The position numbers and the translations under genes were made by a program. Below are positions 1 through 5,978 of a DNA stretch of 13,986 nucleotides, piece after piece. This DNA comes from CALWRM01 sp050309765 (GTDB lineage Bacteria > Bacillota > Clostridia > Christensenellales > UBA1750): positions 1 through 13,986 of the forward strand of contig JBNRMU010000175.1 in assembly GCA_050309765.1 (NCBI GenBank). The letters are read 5' to 3'. The notes below the pieces were generated by a model. It was not told the DNA's origin, did no database searches, and was given only the letters and a program-made list of their open reading frames with translations. Within the stretch, counting starts at the first letter, position 1, and each line of letters opens with the position of its first letter.

Positions 1-2
1 GC

Positions 3-659
3 TCCATGCCGGTGTATATGGACGAGTACCACCACATCTATTCCCTTCCCGTCGCCCGCAGCGAAGACGATCGCCAGGTGCGCACCTATGTGACCTACCA
101 GCCCATATCCGCAGACGGCGGCGTCTCCCCCGTCTGGGAGCTGATCCAATCCCTGGAGCCCGCGCGCGAGGAGCTGCAAAGCGTGCTCGCCCCGACCGAA
201 CCTGCCCCGGCGGCCGCCGCGCAGACGCCCAACCAGGCTTCCGAGCTTGCCGGCTTTACCGCCCCGGACGACAGTGAGCTGCGTGCCGGCGTGGACCAGG
301 CGCTGATTTCCCAGAGCGGCGAGACCATCCCCTTTGAAAGCAACAGCAACAGCGAGGCCGCAAGCCCGCTGTATTATGCCTTTGCCCCGGGCAGCCTTTC
401 CAGCGTATCCGACGGCCGCATCTACATCGTCGCCAATCCCGAGCTCTCCGCCGGGCAGACGGCCTCCATCGCTTCCATCACTAAGGTGGAAGGCGCCTTG
501 CTCGTGCGCGTGCAGATCAACGACCGCGAGGACCAGAACCAGAACGCCGCCCTCATCGACCAGTCCGTATTGAGCGACGGCATGAAGGTCATCTTTTTGC
601 GCGACGACAACGCCGAACTGCTCTACGTGCAAAGCTACGCGCAGCCCACCGAGGGCTGA
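3..659 (+). CDS. Hypothetical protein, 5' end probably cut by window edge
   Basis: I do not recognise this protein. The frame is open to the left edge, and the first ATG at position 6 leaves no room to see a ribosome site, so the true start is probably outside the window; about 217 residues are visible from that ATG. Counting from that ATG, the visible part has an N-terminal stretch rich in Tyr, Asp and Arg (residues 1-45), then an Ala/Pro/Thr-rich segment around residues 60-80 that looks like a flexible linker. A C-terminal region (about 120-217) with alternating hydrophobic residues reads like a small beta-rich domain. No signal peptide, membrane segment or catalytic motif is visible in this part. 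The stop TGA at 657-659 is followed by a terminator-like hairpin at 697-734. Coding nature is supported by length, GC-rich third positions and the downstream hairpin; the function is unknown. Confidence 0.7.
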   Translation, partial: SMPVYMDEYHHIYSLPVARSEDDRQVRTYVTYQPISADGGVSPVWELIQSLEPAREELQSVLAPTEPAPAAAAQTPNQASELAGFTAPDDSELRAGVDQALISQSGETIPFESNSNSEAASPLYYAFAPGSLSSVSDGRIYIVANPELSAGQTASIASITKVEGALLVRVQINDREDQNQNAALIDQSVLSDGMKVIFLRDDNAELLYVQSYAQPTEG

Positions 660-696
660 TGCCCTTTTATCCCTTCGTGCAAAACCGCATAAAAGC

Positions 697-734
697 AAAT
701 CACCCCGGGCATGTTGTACCCGAGGTGATTTTTT
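697..734 (+). terminator. Terminator-like hairpin that also contains the ribosome site of the next gene
   Basis: The arms are 697-709 and 719-731, which pair over 13 positions with one C/A mismatch (705 with 723) around a 9-base loop, followed by a run of T at 729-734. It lies 38 bases after the stop of the first gene, as an intrinsic terminator would. The 3' arm contains GAGGTGAT (722-729), an 8-base match to the Shine-Dalgarno consensus, 5 bases before the ATG at 735. Folding therefore both ends upstream transcription and hides the ribosome site of the small gene. On the minus strand the hairpin is followed by a weaker T-rich stretch, so it could also stop leftward transcription. Confidence 0.7.
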
Positions 735-965
735 ATGTCCAAAGAAAACAATCCAGGCCGCCGCCCCCGCCCGCATGGGGCGCAACCGGAGCCGGCGCCA
801 TATTTTGATCATCTGGTTCTTGTGAGCGATCCAGCCTTCCCCGCTCCCGTTCAAACGGATGCGGATGCTCCGCTCGGCCCCAGCCGGACGGATGTACAGG
901 GCAGCTACACGGGCCTGCCGATGGATCCAAACGAGGCGCCCGTGCAGGATGCGGACGATCTATAG
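735..965 (+). CDS. Small acidic/proline-rich protein with a GSYTG...PVQDADDL C-terminus
   Basis: This encodes 76 residues. The start at 735 is set by GAGGTGAT at 722-729, 5 bases upstream. The N-terminus is basic and Pro-rich, the middle is Pro/Asp-rich, and the C-terminus contains DVQGSYTG (about residues 54-61) and ends PVQDADDL. From memory, small proteins of Clostridia often share this GSYTG...PVQDADDL ending, which argues that it is real rather than a chance frame; I cannot name the family. It has no membrane segment, no cysteine and little predicted helix, so it may be largely disordered. Its stop is only 11 bases from the stop of the convergent NimA-like gene, with no terminator between. 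Its ribosome site sits in a hairpin, so translation may be controlled by RNA structure. The function is unknown. Confidence 0.7.
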   Translation: MSKENNPGRRPRPHGAQPEPAPYFDHLVLVSDPAFPAPVQTDADAPLGPSRTDVQGSYTGLPMDPNEAPVQDADDL

Positions 966-976
966 GGGGCGTCTTT

Positions 977-1438
977 TTAGTTTTTGCGTCCTTTGCCGAT
1001 AAGCGTTTCTATGCGCAGGTGCAGGACATAGATCCTGTCGATGGCCGCATCGATGTATTTAAGCCCCTGCTCCACAAAGTCCGGCGAATACTTGCGCAGG
1101 ATGCATTCGATACCCTCGCGCTTGTCATCGCGGGCTTTCAATATCTCCACCGTGCCGAAGCAGACGGCGGAAAGGTATCTCGTGGCGAACTTATCCGGCA
1201 AAAGCTCGGTTGCGGACACCACGGTGAAGCAGGCGCGAGGGTTTTTCTCCAGGTTTTGCGTTTTGAGTCCGCCCGCGCTGCTGCAATGCAGAAAGATGCA
1301 GCCGTCCTTATAGGCGTAGTTCATCGGTACGCCGTAGGGCTGGCCGTCCGCCGATACGGTGGAGAGAACGCCGTATTCCCCGTCCAGCAGGATCTGTTCC
1401 GCTTCCGCGCGCGAAAGCTCCCTGTCGCTTCGTCTCAT
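977..1438 (-). CDS. NimA-like pyridoxamine 5'-phosphate oxidase-fold flavoprotein
   Basis: This encodes 153 residues of the split-barrel FMN-binding fold, closest in pattern to the NimA/5-nitroimidazole-resistance-like group. I chose the ATG at 1438 because GGAGGAGC lies just upstream; a longer frame starts 7 codons earlier, but its ATG would place that ribosome site inside the gene. Visible features are the N-terminal strand EYGVLSTVSADGQPYGVPMN (21-40), IFLHCSSAGGLKTQNL (48-63) with His51 where NimA proteins carry their characteristic histidine, and ACFTVV (69-74). Members bind FMN or a related flavin in the cytoplasm and reduce small molecules; most are not shown to give drug resistance, and I do not infer resistance here. 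It follows the GH113-like gene on the same strand but is separated by 76 bases holding a strong hairpin, so it may be transcribed separately. Confidence 0.85.
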   Translation of the reverse strand: MRRSDRELSRAEAEQILLDGEYGVLSTVSADGQPYGVPMNYAYKDGCIFLHCSSAGGLKTQNLEKNPRACFTVVSATELLPDKFATRYLSAVCFGTVEILKARDDKREGIECILRKYSPDFVEQGLKYIDAAIDRIYVLHLRIETLIGKGRKN

Positions 1439-1460
1439 AAAGCTCCTCCATTTGCGCACA

Positions 1461-1505
1461 GGGCCCGTCCAAACGGCGCTAAAACCGTTTGGGCGGGCCC
1501 TTTTT
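1461..1505 (+). terminator. Strong GC-rich hairpin with plus-strand T-run, between two minus-strand genes
   Basis: The arms 1461-1476 and 1485-1500 pair over 16 positions (one G-T wobble) around an 8-base loop, followed by TTTTT at 1501-1505 on the plus strand. The shape is that of an intrinsic terminator for plus-strand transcripts, but both flanking genes are on the minus strand, where no T-run follows the stem. It could end readthrough from the small gene at 735-965. As minus-strand RNA, the stem would stand just upstream of the ribosome site of the NimA-like gene or protect the 3' end of the upstream transcript. Confidence 0.7.
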
Positions 1506-1514
1506 GTCTATTGT

Positions 1515-2459
1515 TTATCCGCGGGCTTTGATCTTTTCGTTGAAGTCGAGCAGCACCTTTTCCGCCGGTTTGCCATACAGGGCGTATTCGTCGTCCTCCA
1601 GGGCCTTTTCGATCGGATAGAGCCTTGCCTTCCAATCCCACCAGCCCACGCCGTCGATCCAGTCGCGGCGCAGGACTTCTTCGGTGAAGGCCTTGTACCA
1701 GCGGGTCTGCACGTCGATATCCAGCGCGCCGCCGTGGCTCCAGTCGTTGGGCACGTACTCGCTGCCCTCGCGGCAGGGGCAACCGCACTCCATGAACATA
1801 AAGGGCCTGTTGAACTTTTTGCGCACCCTGTCGATGCGGTCGAATTCGTCGGCGATCTTATCAATAGGATAGTAGCCCGAGGAGGAGATCACGTCCAGGC
1901 AGTCCCACCAGGTGACATGATCCTCCTGGTACTTGTCGCAGTTGTAGGTCACGGGGCCGGTATAGACCCCGCGCACGGCCTGGACCAGGGCGCGCCACTC
2001 GTCGGCGCGGCGGTCGGTGCCCACCATCTCGCAGCCGACGCAGAACAGCTCCACGCCTGTGTCCTGGGCGATCCTGGCCAGATACAGGTTAAAGTCGGTG
2101 TAGTTTTTGAACCAGTCTGCCCACTTGGGCTCGCAGGGCACGTACATATCGAAGAAGTTGATGTAAGCGCGCCAGTAGCCATCGCGGCAGTTGACCATCG
2201 CCTTTAGGATGACCTTCTTGCCCCGCGCGCGGGCATGGGCGATGCAGTTGCGGATATCCTCCTCGCTCATCACGTCAGGGGTGTCCCAGTCCATTTTGAT
2301 GGAGTAGGCATGGTCCTGCAGGGAGCCCACGGGCAGCAGCAGGGTATCGCTGCCGGTGCGGTCAAACATGGCGTCCATGGACTTTTTCCACTCGTCGTCG
2401 CGGGTGGTAAAGCCGCGCTTGGACATAAAGCCGTAGGTGTAGCCGGATAAAAACTGCAT
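1515..2459 (-). CDS. Glycoside hydrolase, GH113-like (clan GH-A TIM barrel)
   Basis: This encodes 314 residues without a signal peptide, so it is probably cytoplasmic and acts on short imported oligosaccharides. The sequence fits a GH-A (beta/alpha)8 barrel of the GH113 type, a family known for beta-mannanase/mannosidase activity. Barrel strands are visible as SDTLLLPVG (37-45) and KKVILKAMVNCRDGYW (81-96). The likely acid/base glutamate is Glu144 in FCVGCEMVG, and the likely nucleophile is Glu224 in MFMECGCP; GVGWWDWKARL (270-280) is the typical late-strand aromatic motif. The start at 2459 has GGGAGG 7 bases upstream. It lies 40 bases downstream of the sugar isomerase gene on the same strand, which supports a carbohydrate role. 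The substrate cannot be read from sequence; mannosides are only a family-based guess. Confidence 0.75.
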   Translation of the reverse strand: MQFLSGYTYGFMSKRGFTTRDDEWKKSMDAMFDRTGSDTLLLPVGSLQDHAYSIKMDWDTPDVMSEEDIRNCIAHARARGKKVILKAMVNCRDGYWRAYINFFDMYVPCEPKWADWFKNYTDFNLYLARIAQDTGVELFCVGCEMVGTDRRADEWRALVQAVRGVYTGPVTYNCDKYQEDHVTWWDCLDVISSSGYYPIDKIADEFDRIDRVRKKFNRPFMFMECGCPCREGSEYVPNDWSHGGALDIDVQTRWYKAFTEEVLRRDWIDGVGWWDWKARLYPIEKALEDDEYALYGKPAEKVLLDFNEKIKARG

Positions 2460-2499
2460 GCAAAAACCTCCCTCTTGTGTCGTGTGGAATTGGCCGCCT

Positions 2500-3330
2500 T
2501 TAGGCGTGCGCCTCGCAGCACACCAGGCGCTTTACGTATTCCAGGCTCCAGCGCAGATCCTCGAAGGGATCGCGCTCGTAGCTTAAGTCATGGTCCATAA
2601 CAAACCACTCCGGCTCGCAGGCAAGGCACAGGGGCATTAGCTTTGGCAGGTTCAAAACGCCAAAGCCGGTGGGGCGGAACTCGAAGCTGCCGCGCTGCGG
2701 CGTTCCGCGGGCGGGCACGAATTCGCGCACGCGGCCAAGCAGGGAATTATCGGACGAATAATAATCCTTCAGGTGGATGACGGGGCAGTTGTCCTTATAC
2801 TTTTTCAGGTACTTTTCGCAGCTCGCGCCGCCGATCTGTGCCCAGCCAAGATCGATTTCCAGGCACAGGCCCTGATCCGCCAGGCGATCCATGAGGATCT
2901 CCAGCGCCTCCACGCCATCCTTTTTTTCGATCAGCTCCTGGTCGTGATTGTGGTACTGCAGGCGCAGGCCGCAGTCAGCTGCCCTCTTGATCATGTCCTC
3001 CAGGGAAACAAACAGCTTTTCGTCGCCCTGCAAAATCCCCTCCAGAGGCACGTCGGCCACGGTCAGGTATTTGCAGCCGAGGGAAGCGTAGGCCTTAAGC
3101 AGGCTGTCGCCTTCCTCGAGGAGCTTTTTGTAGGCCACATGGTCGCCAAGGGGCAGCAGCTCAAGCTCGTCCATCCAGCCCTTGACCTCGGCAAAGGGGT
3201 GGCCGAACAGGCCCAGGAACTCCACGCCATCAAAGCCCGAATCCTTTAATTCTTTGAGCACGGCGTAAAAATCCTCGGCGCAGCGGTCGCGCAGGATGTA
3301 AAGCGGCGAAGCGTATTGAATCTTGTTCAT
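2500..3330 (-). CDS. Sugar phosphate isomerase/epimerase (xylose isomerase-like TIM barrel)
   Basis: This encodes 276 residues, the usual length for the AP-endonuclease-2/xylose-isomerase-like barrel family that includes IolE, IolI, ketose epimerases and many uncharacterised sugar enzymes. Metal-binding motifs are in the expected order: GFDGVEFLG (32-40), YHNHD with His127 and His129 (126-130), EIDLGW with Glu158 and Asp160 (158-163), VIHLKD with His186 (184-189), and a late FVMDHD (243-248), where many relatives have Glu-x-Asp. A divalent metal such as Mn or Co is normal in the family. The start at 3330 has a purine-rich GAAAGGG upstream. It follows the XRE regulator by 31 bases and precedes the GH113-like hydrolase by 40, so the three probably form one transcript acting on one sugar. 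The exact isomerisation or dehydration is not predictable. Confidence 0.85.
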   Translation of the reverse strand: MNKIQYASPLYILRDRCAEDFYAVLKELKDSGFDGVEFLGLFGHPFAEVKGWMDELELLPLGDHVAYKKLLEEGDSLLKAYASLGCKYLTVADVPLEGILQGDEKLFVSLEDMIKRAADCGLRLQYHNHDQELIEKKDGVEALEILMDRLADQGLCLEIDLGWAQIGGASCEKYLKKYKDNCPVIHLKDYYSSDNSLLGRVREFVPARGTPQRGSFEFRPTGFGVLNLPKLMPLCLACEPEWFVMDHDLSYERDPFEDLRWSLEYVKRLVCCEAHA

Positions 3331-3361
3331 CGGCGGGCACCCTTTCTAAAATCGTTGTTGT

Positions 3362-4054
3362 TTACAGTCTGAATTCCACACGCCTTGCGCGCGCCAGGAG
3401 CTTGACGGCCTTGGCGTCCGCCGTGTGGGCGCGGGGCTCGAACTCATACTGCTGCAAAATCAGGCGGTTGCCGCCCTGCACGTTTACCTTATACAGAGAC
3501 GTTTTTCCGTCCTCCTCCAGCAGGTACACACCGCCGTCCTCCAGCGAGGTAAAGGGCGTCATCAAAACCAGATCGCCCTGGCGGATGCGGTAGCCGGCCA
3601 TGGAGTTATCCGGCATTTGCAGGTAAAACACCTTGTCCGCCGCTGCGCCTTCGATCTTATTGTCCTCAATGGGCGTGGGTTTGACGCCAAGGGGCTGCTG
3701 CAGATAGCCGCGCACGGGCACGGCGCGCACAATACCGGAGAGGGCGTTGACCCATACCTCGGAGGGCGCTTCCTGCGCCTTGGGCGCGGGGCGCGCGGGT
3801 GCGGTGGGCGCAGTAGCCTGCGGTCGCGGTGCCGTGGACCGGCCGTCCGCGGTGGCTTCAAAATCGGCCAGCACGCTTTGCTGCTTGCCCATCACCTTCA
3901 GGATGCGGGCGGCTTCGGTATCCTGGATGATGCGCTTGCCGCTTTCCACCTCCAGCAGGAATTTTTCGCTCACGCCGCACTTCTTGGCCAGCGCCTTGGG
4001 CGCCAGGCCCAGCCTGAGCCTTTCGTTTCGAATGGCATCGCCGAGTCTTGACAT
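3362..4054 (-). CDS. XRE-family regulator with LexA/S24-like C-terminal domain
   Basis: This encodes 230 residues in three parts. An XRE helix-turn-helix (residues about 1-58) has recognition region LAKKCGVSEKFLLEVESGKR (22-41). An Ala/Pro/Arg linker (about 66-98) follows. The C-terminal domain resembles LexA/UmuD/CI S24 peptidases: MPDNSMAGYRIRQGDLVLM (147-165) holds the candidate catalytic Ser151, and SLYKV holds Lys189, 38 residues later, close to the Ser-Lys spacing of LexA. The cleavage position, 35 residues before the serine, reads Arg115-Gly116 rather than Ala-Gly or Cys-Gly. The start at 4054 has AAAGGAGA 8 bases upstream. It is the first gene of the minus-strand run leading into the sugar isomerase and hydrolase genes, and is probably their local regulator. 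The signal it senses is unknown. Confidence 0.85.
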   Translation of the reverse strand: MSRLGDAIRNERLRLGLAPKALAKKCGVSEKFLLEVESGKRIIQDTEAARILKVMGKQQSVLADFEATADGRSTAPRPQATAPTAPARPAPKAQEAPSEVWVNALSGIVRAVPVRGYLQQPLGVKPTPIEDNKIEGAAADKVFYLQMPDNSMAGYRIRQGDLVLMTPFTSLEDGGVYLLEEDGKTSLYKVNVQGGNRLILQQYEFEPRAHTADAKAVKLLARARRVEFRL

Positions 4055-4092
4055 GTTGTGTTCTCCTTTTATCTGGTGGATTCAGAAAGTTG

Positions 4093-4110
4093 TCTAAATT
4101 TTGATCTAAA
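4093..4110. repeat. Short direct repeat TCTAAA-N6-TCTAAA in an AT-rich gap upstream of the XRE gene
   Basis: Two TCTAAA copies (4093-4098 and 4105-4110), 12 bases apart centre to centre, lie in the 51-base gap upstream of the XRE regulator; the second covers the stop codon of the DUF1848 gene. Position and AT-rich content in GC-rich surroundings make an operator possible, perhaps for autoregulation, but two 6-base copies can arise by chance. Confidence 0.25.
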
Positions 4111-5035
4111 CATCCATGCGGGTCTGCGGGTCGATCCAGCTTTCCTGTCTGGCATCGTGCACCTGATCATCCGCCTGCAGATGCCCGATCAGCAGGGGCG
4201 AGTTCGGATCGTGACAGAGCCTGTTTCTGCGCACCACGCCGGCATCGTAGTTGGCATAGCAGTAGCGGCACAGATGGCCGCAGCTGTTATAGGCGCCGAT
4301 GTCGCCGCCCAGGTAGCAGGCGCACTCCTTGCGGGCCGGTTGAAGGCGGGGAACCCGCAAATGCCGGTGCAGGGCCCGCTCGTACATGGAAACGGTCATG
4401 CAGCCGCTGCAATCGGCGCCGAACCGCGCCAGCGCCTCCCCTTCCGCACAGGGGCGAACGACCATGTTGTATCGACTGGCGATCTCAACAAAGGCTTTTC
4501 CCAGCGTCAGCCTGTCGGCGGAAGAAACCTCCTGCACTTCCGGAAAATTCCGCCTAGTTTTTTGATACAGATCGATAAAGCTGATAACGGCGTCATGCGT
4601 ATATCCGGCCAGCGCCTTTGCCATGTAGGCAAAGGCTTCGATGTGCCGCTGCACCGGATAGTCGCCGCTTATAAAAATGGGGTCATAGCGCCAGCCGATG
4701 CTGTCAACGCCCACGATATCGGACAGGCGTCTAAAACTGTCCAGCACCCGCAGCTTGTTGGGAACGTGCGGCTCGATCCGTTTGCCATAGGGCGTGATCG
4801 TCACATACCAGTATTGGCCATACGGCTTCAACAGGTCCATGTACGGCAGCATGGGCTCGGGGTTTTTGGTGCAAAAGCCGATCAAGTCCACCACGTCCGG
4901 GGACAAGCGGTATCGCGTGACGGACTTTGGATTATAGGGATTGCGCACCAGTACAAAACCTGCTTGCAGGCGGTTTGCGAACCACTGCGAATAAAAGGCA
5001 GGTATGTCGGTTCGTTGTCCCGTGTTGATAATCAT
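4106..5035 (-). CDS. DUF1848 family protein with C-terminal cysteine cluster
   Basis: This encodes 309 residues with the N-terminal signature RTDIPAFYSQWF (8-19) and VRNPYNP (30-36) that I recognise as DUF1848. The middle has TPYG (81-84) and IGWRYDPIF (113-121), also typical. The C-terminal part is cysteine-rich: Cys196, Cys209, Cys212, Cys238, Cys240, then DIGAYNSCGHLCRYCYANYD (245-264), where Cys252, Cys256 and Cys259 form CxxxCxxC, the spacing that binds the [4Fe-4S] cluster in radical SAM enzymes. The family has no established function; Fe-S binding is inferred from the motif. The start at 5035 has AGGAG 8 bases upstream and a promoter at 5090-5118. It is cytoplasmic by composition. It shares the divergent promoter region with the Fe-S scaffold/GGGtGRT operon, which may be coincidence or may reflect an Fe-S link. 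Confidence 0.85.
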   Translation of the reverse strand: MIINTGQRTDIPAFYSQWFANRLQAGFVLVRNPYNPKSVTRYRLSPDVVDLIGFCTKNPEPMLPYMDLLKPYGQYWYVTITPYGKRIEPHVPNKLRVLDSFRRLSDIVGVDSIGWRYDPIFISGDYPVQRHIEAFAYMAKALAGYTHDAVISFIDLYQKTRRNFPEVQEVSSADRLTLGKAFVEIASRYNMVVRPCAEGEALARFGADCSGCMTVSMYERALHRHLRVPRLQPARKECACYLGGDIGAYNSCGHLCRYCYANYDAGVVRRNRLCHDPNSPLLIGHLQADDQVHDARQESWIDPQTRMDV

Positions 5036-5089
5036 GGCGTCGGCTCCTGGGGTTCATGGCTTTGGCTTGCACGTCATTTTTTCAATATC

Positions 5090-5118
5090 AGTATACAACA
5101 GCGCCCGCCGTTTCGCAA
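5090..5118 (-). promoter_or_regulatory. Promoter for the DUF1848 gene
   Basis: On the minus strand, TTGCGA (5118-5113) and TATACT (5095-5090) are separated by 17 bases. Transcription would start near 5083, leaving a leader of about 48 bases to the ATG at 5035. Each hexamer keeps at least four consensus positions. Confidence 0.6.
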
Positions 5119-5183
5119 TGCGCGCCGTCCGCGGCCTTTCGGGCAAAGCCGCGCACTTTTTCGGAAATTTTTACGTCTTCTCC

Positions 5184-5212
5184 CTGTCAACGGCCGCCAT
5201 GTGTGGTATACT
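5184..5212 (+). promoter_or_regulatory. Extended -10 promoter for the Fe-S scaffold/GGGtGRT operon
   Basis: CTGTCA (5184-5189) and TATACT (5207-5212) are 17 bases apart, and TGG directly precedes the -10 box, forming an extended -10 element. The predicted start near 5219 gives a leader of about 40 bases. Both divergent promoters in this region contain the same nine bases, GTATACTGA. Confidence 0.7.
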
Positions 5213-5258
5213 GAATTATAATGTTCCTGCATTTTTCACGCAAAGGAGGATTTGAGTC

Positions 5259-5960
5259 ATGCAATATTCCCGCGAAGTGGAAGAAATGATCTGTGTGGCC
5301 AAGGGTCCCAACCATGGCCCCGCTCCCATTCCCGAGGAGGGAAAATGGGTTCAGGCTAAGGAGATCAAGGATATTTCCGGCTTTACCCATGGTATCGGCT
5401 GGTGCGCACCTCAGCAGGGCGCCTGCAAGCTGAGTCTGAATGTCAAGGACGGCGTCATCGAAGAGGCCCTGGTGGAAACCATCGGCTGTTCCGGTATGAC
5501 CCACTCCGCCGCCATGGCGGCCGAGATCCTTCCCGGCAAAACCATTCTGGAAGCCCTGAACACCGACCTTGTGTGCGACGCCATCAACACCGCCATGCGC
5601 GAGCTGTTCCTGCAGATCGTCTACGGCCGCAGCCAGAGCGCCTTCTCCGAGGGCGGACTGACCGTCGGCGCCGGTCTGGAAGACCTTGGCAAGGGCCTGC
5701 GCTCCCAGGTGGGCACCATGTTCTCCACCAAGAAAAAGGGCGTGCGCTTCCTGGAAATGGCCGAGGGCTATGTGCTCAAGATTGCCCTGGACAAGGACGA
5801 CCAGGTTTGCGGCTACCAGTTCCTTTCCCTTGGCAAGATGATGGACGCCATCAAAAAGGGCGAAACCCCCAACGAGGCGTATGAGAAGAACATCGGCACC
5901 TATGGCCGCTTTAAGGCTGAGGACGGCGCGGTCAAGTGGATCGACCCGCGCAAGCAGTAA
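5259..5960 (+). CDS. NifU/IscU-like iron-sulfur cluster assembly scaffold protein
   Basis: This encodes 233 residues. The start at 5259 has AAAGGAGGA (5242-5250) 8 bases upstream. The core (about 40-125) resembles the IscU/NifU N-terminal scaffold domain: GWCAPQQGACKLSLNVKDG (47-65), IEEALVETIGCSGMTHSAA (67-85) with Cys77 in the scaffold GC-S position, and GKTILEALNTDLVCDAINTA (93-112). Cys49 or Cys56, Cys77 and Cys106 are candidate ligands, although spacing differs from classical IscU, so which ones bind a cluster is uncertain. Beyond the scaffold core it carries an extra C-terminal half (about 130-233) with EGGLTVGAGLEDLGKGLRSQ (131-150). The gene is followed after 18 bases by the GGGtGRT gene with its own ribosome site. 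No IscS or SUF genes are nearby, so this is probably a dedicated scaffold or a repurposed fold rather than the general machinery. Confidence 0.8.
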   Translation: MQYSREVEEMICVAKGPNHGPAPIPEEGKWVQAKEIKDISGFTHGIGWCAPQQGACKLSLNVKDGVIEEALVETIGCSGMTHSAAMAAEILPGKTILEALNTDLVCDAINTAMRELFLQIVYGRSQSAFSEGGLTVGAGLEDLGKGLRSQVGTMFSTKKKGVRFLEMAEGYVLKIALDKDDQVCGYQFLSLGKMMDAIKKGETPNEAYEKNIGTYGRFKAEDGAVKWIDPRKQ

Positions 5961-5978
5961 TTAGGAGGTGTGCAATCA

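Noticed and set aside
665..693. Possible promoter TTTTAT-N17-CATAAA ahead of the small gene at 735
   Set aside because: The -35 match is poor and the region is mainly hairpin; the evidence is too weak to list as a feature.
977..1438. Calling the NimA-like protein a nitroimidazole resistance gene
   Set aside because: The fold and His51 match, but most members of this family have no demonstrated role in resistance, so only the family is claimed.
1359..2207. Open frame of about 282 codons on the plus strand across the NimA-like and GH113-like genes
   Set aside because: It crosses two well-supported minus-strand genes and the hairpin between them, and shows no domain.
4064..4092. Possible minus-strand promoter TAGACA-N17-GATAAA upstream of the XRE gene
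   Set aside because: The -10 box abuts the ribosome site, so transcription would start within or after AAGGAGA; it cannot serve a normal leader.
4058..5221. Open frame of about 387 codons on the plus strand across the DUF1848 gene
   Set aside because: The DUF1848 protein on the minus strand has conserved motifs and a ribosome site; the plus-strand frame also runs through the divergent promoter region.
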